Shown here in pieces: positions 45,331 to 56,413 of a DNA stretch of 64,000 nucleotides. The notes under the pieces are model-generated. The model worked only from the letters and a program-made list of their open reading frames with translations, made no database searches and was not told where the DNA came from. The position numbers and the translations under genes are program-made. Position 1 is the stretch's first letter. The number at the start of each line of letters is the position of its first letter. Source of the DNA: Tethya wilhelma (lineage: Eukaryota > Porifera > Demospongiae > Tethyida > Tethyidae); contig CAXIPT010000008.1 of the NCBI GenBank assembly GCA_964030475.1, positions 1,855,681-1,919,680 on the forward strand, written 5' to 3'.

Positions 45331-46517
45331 AAACGACTACCGTAATACTCTGCATGTGATACTCATGCACCAAGGCTTAATTAAATATTGTAGTTCGGTT
45401 TTTGTAGTCTGCAAAACGCGTTGTAATATACCCATTGCAATCTTTATTAATTTCCATTTTATGTGCCTCACTAGAGAAGGGCACAATCTTTCTCTGATAG
45501 TCACTTTGAAACCACCATTACAAAGGTGTGCTAGAACCTTTTTGGAAAGTAGTTGGGTGAGTAAGTCTCTGAGATGTGATAGTTGGGCCTATCAAATGCT
45601 GTAAACAATGCAATCACAAGCTCGATTGCTCTAATTTCTCAGATTCTATCTTACGCTACACATAGCCAGGTACAAACCTACCGTATAGCAGGAAATATTG
45701 ACGGGGATTTTAATTTTATGATTTGACGGTCAAAGTCCAAATTGTCAAATTTAAATCAACCAATATTTTGGATGCTGTATATGAATGTATTATGCACATG
45801 CACAAATCGTCGATTTTAAATTCGTCAATATTTTTATTTTAGATTCTGCGGAGCAAACCTTCAAATTTTTGACCATAGATATTTCGGTATCTAGCAAAAG
45901 CAGTCCTGTAACCGAATTGTAATGTTCACATTATCCCATAACAGACAGACGCACACACACACACACACATACACACACACAAAACGACTACTGTAATCCT
46001 CTGCATGTGATACTCACGCTTAATTAAATATTGTAGTTTGGTTTTTGTAGTCTGCAAAATGCATTGTAATATACCCATTGCAATCTTTATTAATTCCCAT
46101 TTCATGGGCCTCACTATAGAAGGGCAAGATCTTTCTCTGATAGTCACTGTGAAACCACCATTACAAAGGTGTGCTAGAACCTTTTTGGAAAGTAGTTGGG
46201 TGAGTAACTTGATAGATAGGCCTATCAAATGCTGCGCTTGATTGCTCTAATTTCTCAGTTTCTATCTTACACTACACATAGCCAGGTACAAACCTACCTA
46301 CTATCAGGAAATATTGACGGGGATTTTAATTTTATGATTTGACGGTCAAAGTCCAAATCGTCAAATTTAAATCCACCAATATTTTGGGTGCTGTATATGA
46401 ATGTATTATGCACAAACGCAAATCGTTGAATTTAAATTCGTCAATATTTTTTCTGCGGAGCAATTTTTGGACCGTCGATATTTCGGTATCTAGCAAAAGC
46501 AGTCCTGTAACCGAAAC
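45266..46517. repeat. Tandem duplication of a ~0.6-0.66 kb unit
   Basis: Unit 1 (45266-45924) and unit 2 (45925-46517) share the whole order: ttcacattatccc, a CA tract, ctgcatgtgatactcac, ccattacaaaggtgtgctag, ggaaatattgacggggattt, ttgacggtcaaagtccaaat, atttcggtatctagcaaaag. The second unit is shorter by small deletions. Within each, gacggggatttt and complementary aaattcgtcaat segments form an imperfect foldback, likely a MITE carried along. A related end (ccgtatagcaggaaat) also occurs inverted at about 41115-41132, at the edge of the gene duplication. Confidence 0.85.
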
Positions 46518-47891
46518 TGAATCTAAAACTTGTTTGTTGGCTGCTTAAGCTAATTAGTTCGTCAAAATATGCGGTGAAATCTGTTCGAAAGTCTTTGTAC
46601 CCTTCTAATTGTCTGGCTGGCATCTCTTTCATGTTGTGGGCAGCAGATTGTTGATCTTCACACATTGAGGGAAAGACTTGAATCACTGTTCTTTGAACTG
46701 AGCTGGTGCTTCGTTTTCCAAAAAAATTGACATAAAGTGACTATAGATTGCTTTCCAAGCTTCTAGTAGGAATCTATAGTGACTGAGTTAGGTTGATATC
46801 CTGGAAATGGTAACGTACTTCTTTGTTTGTGTAAGAATAAATTCCTGATGTAGATGGTCGATAATATTTGATTTGCTTCCAACATTATGGTGATAGACTA
46901 TATTGGATTTCTCTGGTTTTGGCAAATCACTGATCAAAGAAAAATACCTTAGAAAATTAGTAAATGTATTATTGTTAGTTGTGTTGGCTTCTTTGTACAC
47001 CATACACAATTCTTTCAACACCTCTAACAATTTTGGTTGAGTTGAATGTGGTTGATGTTTAGAGTTGGTTTCTCCGGGACATCTCTAAGTGCTTGGGACT
47101 GTAAAGCTTCTAAAGTTACTTTTTAGCTCAATCTCTTTCTAACAAGCCTAAAAACATGGAAAGAGGGAAAAGAAACAGGTAGTAGCACTAGTCTACAAAA
47201 CCTTGGGAATCCTTTAAAGAGTACAGTGCATGAGTCAAGTGTTCCAATCCTTATCCTCGGCAGTTGTTTTGGGAGAGGGGAGTGTTTCTCTGGATTGCTG
47301 TGTGGTGAACAAACGTTTAGTAAGGTGAGATGAAAATATGTTTGCTAGTGAGGAACATTGTACGAGGCAGACACAGTTTTGATCTGTTGTATCAATGTTT
47401 GAAGTTGTTTCCCCTGCCTGTTCCCTACCTTTGTCAACTAACTTGGTTGTACAAACTGAACAGTAATACCATGCTGGCTGCTCTATTGATTACCACAGTA
47501 GTCTATACCTGAGAATAGCTGTGAATGTAGTCAAGTAACACAATCTAAAAGCTGTCTTTCTTCTACTTGATATACAACATACCAAATGTGTGTATCTATA
47601 CTTGCACAATCACCAAAACAAACACATTTCTGGATCTAGTTCACTTACGCATTTGTCAAAGTAAACTTCTTCAATCTTATGTGGCTTAGTTGCGTCTTTG
47701 CTCAATGGTGCTTTGATATTAGCAGTGCATTTTACATTGAATGTGGTACATGTTTTGGTGAGCATGTCTTGAAAATTATCCGAGTCTTCAGTGTCAAGTG
47801 AAACACTAAGAGCATGCAGGAGATCACAACCACTATGGAATATGACCATACTGTACCTTCTCACTGCACATTTGTGTTCCATATGATGCAT
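46441..47891 (-). pseudogene. GDQ-TY family remnant 3
   Basis: Three minus-strand pieces occur in order: 47610-47891 HHMEHKCAVRRYSMVIFHSG with DLLHALSVSL (homologous to 20425-20690), 46788-47030 FLRYFSLISDLPKPEKSNIV with YHHNVGSKSNIIDHLHQEF (homologous to 18402-18644), and 46441-46686 VFPSMCEDQQSAAHNMKEMP. The GDQ box itself falls in decayed sequence here. The parallel order in remnants 2 and 3 shows that they are copies of one long protein gene. Stops and gaps indicate decay. The left end overlaps the tandem duplication at 45266-46517. Confidence 0.5.
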
Positions 47892-49030
47892 ATTGTGGTT
47901 TGTAGAAATATGTTTGAGGTTATAATTTTTTTATCCATAATTATCATGAAATATTTTATATACTTCAGGCAATAATACAGCAGTCTGCTTCAGCAGTGCT
48001 TCTTAGCTGCATTGGTAGCTCCGTAATGGATTGCCAGCTGTAGTGTATGGACACTGCTATCTAATGGAAGTTGCTGTGTGTGAGCCTCTTTATCAAGGAA
48101 GTGAAGTCATTGTATGCATTCTCTACTGTATTTATTGTTTATTTGGTGATAAAAAAAGATTTAAAGAAGTTAAGCATACCTTGTCATCTCGACTGATATG
48201 TCTAGAAAAGGATGTGTTCTCTGTTAGATGTTTCTGGAAAATCTCTGGTTCGATCAGGATACATATGACTATTCAATATATCATAAGATGATATTACATG
48301 GTACTGCATAGGGTTGGTGTGCCGATACCATGCTCCATAGTGTCTCTACCACTGCACCATCTTTTGATGGCTAGGGTAACGTGACTACATAGACATGCTC
48401 TTGAATGGGTACTGGTATGGGGGGTTCAACTCTTGTTTGACAATACAAATAGTCAAACATTGCTACTCGATCAACCAACTTAGTAACTTCATCTTTTTTA
48501 CTTCTACATCCCGGTACACAACATAGCATCCACTGTCTTTCTTGTTTTCTCCATCTAGGAACGAAGCCTATCAATGTAGTGATGTCACCTTAGCATGTTC
48601 TATAAAAACAACTCTCTGGTTTAATGTTGAGAGATGGCTTGTGTTGTTGCAAAAGAGAGTTATCTTTTCAAGTTTTTTGGGTGCAGTTAGTAGAACAGCT
48701 TGCATAAAATGCATAGCTGGCAATGTCTTTCAGGATGAACACTACAAGATACTAGTTGTGTTCCTTTGCTACCAATGCTCCTTCTTTTTGCATACACTAA
48801 TAGTAACTAATTTGACAATGGTAAATATAATAATTGTAACCAGCCCATCATTGCATGGACATATGATTCCAAACTCCNNCCATCGTCTCTAAATGTTACT
48901 GTCCGATCTCGGTTATCATCATCCACCTCAAATCAACACTTATTAAACACACTTTATCTGTACTCCCTCTTGCTCGCAAGTTATCTTGAGATGGATGAGT
49001 TTCTTGCTAAGGCAAGTCAGAACTTCGACT
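47892..49030. other. Unassigned stretch with an assembly gap
   Basis: A minus-strand frame at 48371-48574 (MLCCVPGCRSKKDEVTKLVD) and a plus-strand frame at 48542-48892 are open but show no family motif. NN at 48878-48879 probably marks a gap between unrelated contigs. Confidence 0.35.
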
Positions 49031-49039
49031 TCTCAGAGA

Positions 49040-49215
49040 TATAAACACCCTCTGGTCTTGTCTATAGAGATTCTATTTACGCTGCACGCAATACATTGGT
49101 TCCCATTAAACATGTTCAGTCCACTTCCTACCGATCTTGGTTTAACAGTTCTATCAGGCACAAACTAAACTGTCTTGTTGATCGTTTCAAAAAAACATGC
49201 GCAAATTTCTGCATT
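49040..49215 (+). pseudogene. LINE ORF2 fragment between endonuclease and polymerase
   Basis: The plus strand reads CLYRDSIYAARNTLVPIKHV then SYRSWFNSSIRHKLNCLVDR. The SWFNSSIRHKLN box is typical of the linker after the endonuclease of LINE ORF2 proteins. Both sides decay quickly. It is unrelated in position to the LINE at 32497-33594. Confidence 0.55.
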
Positions 49216-49369
49216 TATGGCAAATACTAAAGCTAAAGCACTGCCACGGACGGTCTCAGCCATGAATCAGCTAGTATAAAAGGTAGCTTCATTCCCTTTG
49301 GATGGAGTTGTACAAATGACTTGATTAACTCCTCCTCAGTCGACAGTTCATCACAGTGATCCCTATTGA

Positions 49370-49880
49370 TTTTTATCAGGGATAATCTTCTTAGTCATTG
49401 TGGCTGGTCTGGATCAGTTTCAGTTGGCTGAAACTCCTTTCGCTTTCGGTAATTAGAACTAAAGCAATTAAAGGAGAATATGTAAGTTGGGGAATCGGGG
49501 CTCACTGCAGGAGTGTAAATAAGCTTATTGGTGGATGTCTTTTCTGGCTTCATGTTGTTGCTTCCACTTTGAACCCACATGTTGTACTCTGTAGGCAACA
49601 TCATTGAATGTGGCATATCTTCTTTGTACAGGTCTGCTTCCTGAGCAAGTACAGTTGGGAGACTTTCCTCTTCATAGACTGACTTGGAAGATGAAGGAGA
49701 GACCAAGAGCAATGGAATAAGCTGGGTTTTTAACAAATCTATCCTCAAGCTCGGAAATCACATGAGATACAAAGAGGAGTGACCCTATAGTAGTCCTCTG
49801 GATTAGAGATTGGAGGGTTGCTTCTGTAGAGATGCTATCGCACAATCCTAGGAGTAGTAAGTTCAACTGTATCCCCATGA
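49370..49880 (-). pseudogene. hAT transposase C-terminal remnant (ZMYM1-like)
   Basis: Minus-strand pieces in three frames: VISELEDRFVKNPAYSIALG (49760-49810), then PTVLAQEADLYKEDMPHSMM with LPTEYNMWVQ (49550-49660), then ESERSFSQLKLIQTSHND (49390-49440). The last is the conserved hAT dimerisation motif (xSERSFSxLKLIKT) and the first two match the region before it in zinc-finger-MYM-type-1-like hAT proteins. Two frame changes and loss of the catalytic core make it dead. Confidence 0.65.
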
Positions 49881-50056
49881 AGCTTTCTTACCTAATTGGG
49901 TGGTCTCAGTGAATAGCAAGTGAAACTGAATAGAAGACTCCTCTCTGAAGTGACCTGCTGGTAAGCATAGGTGATATCTATTGCATGCATCTGAGCTTCA
50001 CTGTAAGCTCTCTGAGGACATAAAGAACACAAAGAAGAATCTTAGTTACCAAGCCC

Positions 50057-50240
50057 AGATACAAGGCGAAAAGCGCCTCCTCCATATGGCCGCCATTAAT
50101 TTCTACACTCATGCATAATTCATTAGCTTCTAGAAAATTCGAATTGACGACCCTTTCCACACACAAAAGTGTGCGTTATTTGGAATTCAAATGCAAGTTG
50201 CCTGGTCCTTTATTTTGTGATACCTGGTTGCTCTTCTTAA
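50057..50240 (+). mobile_element. Element A fragment
   Basis: It shares ggcgaaaagcgcctcctcca, tatggccgccatta, attcattagct, gacgaccctttcca and gtgcgttatttggaatt with the 3' half of other element A copies. The 5' end with the cccagtac palindrome is missing. Confidence 0.75.
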
Positions 50241-50476
50241 GAAATGAATCAGGACTTTGATTATCATAACATATAGAAAGGCAAGTAAATCTTCTGATAC
50301 AGCACCGGCCTCCAAATCATGCAAATGACTGAGATGTGTGTTACACTTCAGTATCAAGCAGGCTCAGTACACAACCGCTTACTGAGCAGCCCTGGCTTGC
50401 CAGACTACTAGCTTAGTAGCTAGCTACACACACCAACTCAATTGTGATTTGTAGAATTATGGAAAAATGAGAACAA
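50241..50476. other. Short spacer, nothing recognised
   Basis: This is non-coding sequence between element A and element B. Confidence 0.4.
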
Positions 50477-50734
50477 ACAAGTACAAAAAAACATTGGAAA
50501 TGTAATGAGACACAGGAATGGCTAAATCGTAAAAAGAACGCAAACAAGATGGAATGGCTGTTAAGAGTGTGTAATGAATTCTTCCTGTGGGCAAAATAAT
50601 GAGATTTTTAAATGCAGCCCATACAGAAAGAATTCTGCACACACTCTTAACAGCCATTCCATCTTGTTTGCGTTCTTTTTACGATTTAGCCATTCCTGTG
50701 TCTCATTACATTTCCAATGTTTTTTTGTACTTGT
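50477..50734. mobile_element. Element B, youngest-looking copy: 95-bp perfect inverted repeat
   Basis: Arms 50477-50571 and 50640-50734 are exact inverted copies, beginning acaagtacaaaaaaacattg, with a 68-base loop whose margins also pair partly. No coding frame is supported. The perfect pairing argues for recent insertion or gene conversion between the arms. A transcript would form a 95-bp duplex, a natural source of small RNAs. Confidence 0.92.
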
Positions 50735-51654
50735 GGAATTGAGATGTCGTACCTTCTCTGGGTGTGGATCTTCTGGCAATTGAGCAGTAGTTGAGGGGTC
50801 ATCAGGATAAATGGAGGAGAGGATTCTAGCTGATGAAGAACATCTTCATTCGAAAGAAGAGCAAGGTGTGGTCAATTCTCATCAATGTGATACTGGTGTT
50901 GTTGATTCTAATGATAGGAGCTAGCTTTGATGTGATTGTTCCTTCTCACAACCAGTACAAGTGCCAAATGACAGCACAACATGTCTACATACCAGCCATG
51001 AAGTAGCCTGTAGATGGCATATATAATTTGCATCACAGCATCCCTCCAGTCAAAAGTATTAAGCATAATAAATACAATATGATATCGATAATCACTATAC
51101 CTGGCCTGGGTCCTACGGGCTTGGGAATTTTTTTGTCCTTGTAGCTAATGAGCAGGATTGGAAATTGCTCAAATACAGCAGTTAAATTGGGTAGCAGTTT
51201 TTTCAGAACAGCAGGCTGTCCAAACAGCAAAAATCAGTTCGATTTGAGGTACATACGATTTTGCTCCTGACACATTTCACTCTGACTCTTTCTTGAGCAA
51301 GATGAGTGTCTCTCAAAAGAGTGGTCTTCCTCATCTCCTTGTTCGACTCTGATTCTTTCTCTGAGCTTCAGTGTAGTTAAGGATGCCTCAGATTTTGAGC
51401 ATATTTGAAGGTTTACCCCTTAGTGTTTTAACTATACTTGGTGACTAGAGGACCAAACTTGATACTAATCATATTTTTATTGTAGTCAATACAATTTGCG
51501 AAAATAAAAATGAAATAATACTTGTGGGCGTGGAAATACATATTTTTGTATATGTAGAGCTAAATGTTCACTTTTAAATACATTTTTCCCCTATCTAGTA
51601 CATCTTAAGCATTATCTGCCGATAATTAATGAGAAATATTTAATACGCATATAT
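50735..51654. other. Spacer, nothing recognised
   Basis: The stretch is AT-rich without supported frames. Sequence near 51370-51480 (gatgcctcagattt, tttaactatacttggtgact) resembles 8800-8870 (aggatgcctcaattttaaag, ttttaactattcttggtgac), so an unclassified dispersed repeat lies here. Confidence 0.45.
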
Positions 51655-52015
51655 GGGTACATAGGATGGCCCATTAGGGCAATACAAATATTCACGCGAG
51701 TATCTCTGCAAAAAATGAACGCTTGGCACTTAAAGGCTTCTTAAGCTCTTTCTAATGACATGGCCTAAAACCATCGCTAAAGTACCAAACTAAAATATGC
51801 CAAACCTCTATCTTTTCTCAGACTATTCACTTTTTGAAGCTAATTCTTGAACGAACAAACTTGTTTCTTTGGGGACAGTCGCTTTTGCCATCGGTTTTTT
51901 GTCTCTCATTGACTGTGAAAAGTGCATTCTCCATATGGCGGCCAAACATGCATTATTCATTAGCTTGCTAGCCTAATGACCCTTTCCATATTCAAGTGTG
52001 CATTATTTGGGATCA
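51655..52015 (+). mobile_element. Element A copy, nearly full length
   Basis: It runs from gggtacataggatggcccat through ggcctaaaaccatcgctaaa and ccatatggcggccaaacat to atgaccctttccata and gtgcattatttgggatc. It lacks the outer cccagtac palindrome and the last tail segment, so it is an older copy than the one at 56530. Confidence 0.8.
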
Positions 52016-52084
52016 ATTCATTCTCTGTGTTCAGTTCTTCAGTAGGGAAGTCATTTTAGCTAACAAAACACAAATATAATAGAC

Positions 52085-52392
52085 ATACAATTTCAGCTGT
52101 CTGAAAGGTATAGGGCTGTTAGCAAGTTCTCTGCTCAAGCTACTGATATTGTAAACAATTATTTAAAAAAATAGAACAAACAAGTAGTAATGTAATGCAA
52201 ACATAGGAATGGCCAAATCATAAAAAGTGAGCAAGATTGTCAGATTGAGCAAGTTCATTCCTGTGTCTAGGGAAATGAATATAAGATGACAGAATGAAAT
52301 GAACTCACTCAATCTGACAACCATTCCTATCTTGTTTTCTCACTTTTTTACAATTTGGCCATTCCTATGTTTGCACTACATTTCTAATGTTG
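52085..52392. mobile_element. Element B copy with shared upstream extension
   Basis: The foldback 52180-52392 (acaagtagtaatgtaatgca and its inverse) has imperfect arms that include gaatggccaaatcat. The preceding ~95 bases (ctgaaaggtatagggctgtt, agttctctgctc) match the sequence before the copy at 63412, so the mobile or duplicated unit is larger than the foldback. It ends about 20 bases before the MULE insertion. Confidence 0.75.
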
Positions 52393-52534
52393 TATATATA
52401 TGGTGTGCAATAGGTTTGGTAACGTTTCGCCTACACGCATTTCGCCTACCGGAAGTGACAGTGACAAATCGCCTACGCGTTTTGGAAGGCATGCGCAATT
52501 GAATTTTCTCTTGTTCAATTTAGTATGTATCAGC

Positions 52535-53087
52535 ATGGTGCCAGATCTCTACTGTACCAGGGCTAGGAAGAGATGGCAAACAGTAGTCTATTGGAGGTGC
52601 ACACAGAGCTGCAACTCTAAGTGCCCAGGAACAGTGACTACTGGACTAGCAGATGAGCTCTGAGTGTAAGCAATACCCATAATCATGCCCCCAGTGAAGC
52701 ACAAGTTCAAACCACCAAAGTAGTCTCTGAGATGAAGGAGGCAGCTAGCAGCAGCATCAGGCCAATCCCCCAGCTGTACACACAGCATCTGGCTAGGCTG
52801 TCTACTTTACCCAATGCAGATGAAGTGGCAGCCTGTCTCCCCACATATACCACTCTAAACTGAGCCTGCTCGAGGAAAGCAAAGCTCCCTCGACTGCCTC
52901 AGTCGCGTGCTGAGTCCACTTCAGTGGTGAATTAGCTGAGACCTCTACTGGAGACCAGTTTCTCCTGAAAGAGGATGGTGACGATGATGACAAAGTTGAC
53001 GTCTTTGCCACTGAGGCTGATTTGCATAGGCTTGGGAAGGCAGAAACCATGTATGTGGATGGAACTTTGCGGATAGATGGGGAGTGA
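52535..53087 (+). pseudogene. FLYWCH zinc finger plus MULE transposase start, degraded
   Basis: Plus-strand pieces: RWQTVVYWRCTQSCNSKCPG with THNHAP (FLYWCH-type C2H2 finger: WRC, C, H-N-H), TKVVSEMKEAASSSIRPIPQ, LARLSTLPNADEVAACLPTY, DQFLLKEDGDDDDKVDVFAT and KAETMYVDGTLR. The VDGTF-like box with its Asp is the first catalytic motif of MULE transposases. At least three frame changes occur and everything after the first catalytic box is gone. FLYWCH fingers act as the DNA-binding part of animal MULE transposases. Confidence 0.65.
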
Positions 53088-53402
53088 TGGGAATGTGTAT
53101 GAGATTGTTCAGATTTTCAAGTCTGAGCAAGCTACTGTGGAGGTGCGTCTGTTACATACAGCTTTCAACAGGAGCTCGCCCCCCTCCTGCATAGGTTAGA
53201 CAATGACGAGATTAGTTTGCTCGAGTACATTAGTTCTATGTCAGCCCACACAAACATATAACATTAATGCTGTTTTCTACATATGCACACATTACATCAC
53301 ATCTGTTGTTGTTGAGTCTTGATTTAACTGGACGTCTGTTTCTTGTAAGGTAAGGTAACACACTGAGCACTTAGTTATACACTTATACACTGTTTGTTTA
53401 CA

Positions 53403-53546
53403 TTAATTTTGTGTTTATATTTTTGTTGTTCATTCCACACACACACACACACTGTCAAAGTTCTCTTATCACCATGTTTCTTGTTGTTTATATTTGTGTT
53501 TATATTTTTGTTGTTCATTCCACACACACACACACTGTCGGAGTTC
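53403..53546. repeat. Tandem duplication around CA tracts
   Basis: ttgtgtttatatttttgttg, ttcattccacacacacac and ctgtcNNagttctctt occur twice, with a period of about 86-90 bases. Confidence 0.85.
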
Positions 53547-53600
53547 TCTTGTCCTGTCTGTACACACTATGGAACAGAATGATCTCTGCTTCACAACTGT

Positions 53601-54126
53601 TAGGGTGTCCAACGTCAAATTTCAAGAGTAGCAAATCGAAGTCATTGCTAGTTCTTTGTGTAGACCTACTATAGGTCAACTGAAAAATATATATGGTTTG
53701 ATTTAATCATGCATTGTTTTCCTTTGCGAGGCGTTTCAATAAAACACAAATTTGCAAAATAATGGTCACGTGACCAGAATTTAGTACGTGTACATACGCA
53801 TGCACGTAAACCGCGTGCTATTGCCGTATCAGTAAGAATCTTACAAACACTCATAAAAAGATAACATAGTCCTAGAACATTGCTTACAGCCAGGCCTCAC
53901 CAGATTTGCTATTGTAGTGAACTTAGTATGGCATTTTGGTCACGTGACCATTATCTACGTGACCATTATCTACGAATTTTTGTTTTTAGTATAATGCCTC
54001 GCAAAGGAAAACAATGCGTGATTGCATCAAACCAGATATATTTTTCAGTTGATCTAGAGTAGGTCTACACAAATAACTAGCAATGACTTCAATTTGCCAC
54101 TCTTGAAATTTCACGTTGGACACCCT
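53601..54126. mobile_element. hAT-type foldback MITE nested in the MULE
   Basis: The ends tagggtgtccaacgtcaaat and, inverted, cgttggacaccct carry arms of roughly 150 bases that pair with few mismatches, including ggtcacgtgacca boxes. It is flanked by ACAACTGT at 53593-53600 and 54127-54134. TAGGGTG ends and an 8-bp duplication are typical of hAT elements. Because it lies inside the MULE, it inserted later. Confidence 0.85.
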
Positions 54127-54422
54127 ACAACTGTGCTGAACTCCAATTCTGTTGTATTACCTGTTCTGAGTGTCTCTCTGTTGTACTATAATATAAGTTT
54201 CACAGTTTCCCCTACCGCAGTTTCTGTTTTACAAAGCTATAAGCATAAATAGAATGCTAAGAACACGCGCACTTGAAATCCAGAGGCTTTCTTAGATTCT
54301 CTACGCGTTTTTTAATTTATGCGTTATACGTAAATTACGTAATTGAACCACTTCCGGTAGTGTAGGCGAATTGACATGTAGGCAAAATGCGTGTAGGCGA
54401 AACGTTACAAAACCGTGCAATA

Positions 54423-55473
54423 TTTAGAAATAGGCATATTTCTCTCTGTTCTACCTGATGTTTGTAAGACCAAGTTTCTAAGTAGATTCAATATCAATAC
54501 AATATATTTTGACTAAATATGTCATTGTGAAAATAAATATCCAGCTCTACATATTTGCATTAAGATCTTACAAAGAGGGCATATCCTCCTGTCCCACACC
54601 TGCGGGTCATATTACATTCACACTCTTCTATGATTGGTCAAACAATCAATGAATATAAGGTTTTGGTGAATATAATAAAATTCGTGAAGAGATATGCAAA
54701 CTACAAATTGTACATTAAAAGTTCAGGCAGCCTTAGTGGGCATGATAATCGTTTCTCTCAGTAATGGACTCTAAGAGCCTGAATTTCTGAATCTTTGTTG
54801 GGCAAGATGAGCAGAGTTTTTCTGAGACGTAGTTGTTGTCGATGAACTGAATCTCTTGTCAAAGTCTCCTTTCTTTGTCTTCGGGTGTTATGTGTTCTCT
54901 AGATCTGTACAGTTCTCTTTACCATGCAAGGTGTTTTTGTGCTTTGAACATGATCGCTGATCGGAAAAGATTTTGAGTAAAATATCTCAGACGTATATAT
55001 ATATATGTGCTAGCAAGCAGTATAGCACATGTGCAATAAATTTAAAATGACAATACCACACTTTCAAATTTCAAATATACAGAAAGTGTTGCTGTGTTCA
55101 AATGAACTGAAATTTTACTAGTAGCAATAGGGCTCACTCAGGCTTGCGCCAACACATTTGCTTCAAACTTGTAAGGTTCACCTCAATCAATGAGAAAGAG
55201 GTCTCCATAGTCTAACTACACCAACATCGTCTGTGAGGGTAGTGACAGTTATGCTTTTTCAACATTTGACCTTTGATGATTACATTCTTTACATTCCAAA
55301 CTAGGATGGCCGTCTATCATGTGACATATATGAACTATTGGTCCAAGAAATGTGTGAGAGTTGGCCTAAATGCGTGAGATTAGATATCTTATTGTATGAT
55401 ATTTCTAGCTAATACTCAACTTTATATAGTGTTTTTTAGCTTGTAATATAGTGTCATTGTAACTGTATACGTA
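54423..55473. other. Spacer, nothing recognised
   Basis: The stretch is AT-rich and non-coding. Sequence near 54450-54800 shows tatttgcattaagatct and other scraps but no motif or boundary that I can define. Confidence 0.4.
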
Positions 55474-55715
55474 ACAAGTAAAGAAACATTGAAAATGTGA
55501 TGAGACAGCAAATCATAGCAAATCATAAAAAGAAGGCAAACAAGAAGGAATGGATGGCAGAGTGTGTGCAGAATTCTTCCTGTGTGGCACTCTCTTTCCA
55601 TGTTGAGTCCCTCATGTTACCCATAGGAATAATTCTTTACACACTCTGCCAGCCATTTTATCTTGTTTGCCTTCTTTTTACGATTTGCTATGTCTCATTA
55701 CATTTCATGTTTGTT
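55474..55715. mobile_element. Element B copy, diverged
   Basis: acaagtaaagaaacattgaa pairs with the inverse at 55690-55715, and caaacaagaaggaatggatg with ccattttatcttgtttgcct. The arms are imperfect. A 74-codon frame crosses it but has no motif. Confidence 0.75.
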
Positions 55716-55914
55716 CCATAATTCTACGAATCACACTAAGTCTTGAGTTTAAATTTGTGTGTATTACTGATATTGTAGCTAATTATGCATCAGTACTAGT
55801 ACTGAAGTGATCTCTCGAGGCTGAGCTAAATTTAATTGCTTTAATTTGCTCGTCTTATAATGATTACACAGTAGTTTTCTAAATATTGAAGACTAAAAGT
55901 TTACAGAGAGGTAG

Positions 55915-56413
55915 ATAACTGTGCATTATTTGGAATCCAAATATTCGCTGCCTGCCTGTTTTACCTTAAGATTTCTGGTTGTGCTTAACTCGGAAAAGGG
56001 TCGTCAATTTGACTTTTCAAGTAGCTTATGAATTTATGCATGATGTAGAAATGAATGCCTGCCATACAGAGAAGCGTATTTAGCTTTGTATCTAGCTATT
56101 CAACGGGAGACTCGAGCACACGATACCAAAAGCACGTGAAGACAATGGTACCAAGTTTGTTAGTTCAAGAATCAGCTTCTGAAAGTAAATAATCTTCGAG
56201 ATGTGATGGAAGAAGAAGAAGAAAATTGGAGGTTTGGCATTCAGTACCTTATCGATGGTTTTAGGCCATGTTTTTAGAAAGAGAATGAGCTAAACAGTAG
56301 CTATATAAGCCTTTTAGTGCCAAGCGCTCAGTTTTTGCAGAGTTATTCACATGAATATTTGTATTATGCTAATGGACCATCCGTGCCATTCCTATGTACT
56401 ACCGTACTGGTGT
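55915..56413 (-). mobile_element. Element A copy in reverse orientation with inverted tail
   Basis: The body runs backward (gtactaccgtactgg at 56399-56413, then inward cgctcagtttttgcagagtt and the poly-gaa tract near 56215). The ~85-base tail at 55918-55995 (gcattatttggaatccaaat to ggttgtgctt) is in forward orientation and joins the body in reverse. It faces the copy that starts at 56530, making a large inverted pair 115 bases apart. Confidence 0.8.

Larger units (their letters stand above)
52413..54414. mobile_element. MULE-type transposon, 37-bp TIRs, 8-bp target duplication
   Basis: The ends ggtttggtaacgtttcgcct and, inverted, ggttttgtaacgtttcgcct extend over 37 bases (52413-52449) with two mismatches, and gcctac boxes repeat inside both ends. 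It is flanked by GTGCAATA at 52405-52412 and 54415-54422. The 2,002-bp interior holds broken FLYWCH/MULE coding pieces and a nested hAT-type MITE (53601-54126). Assignment to the Mutator group rests on those pieces and on the 8-bp duplication. Confidence 0.85.
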
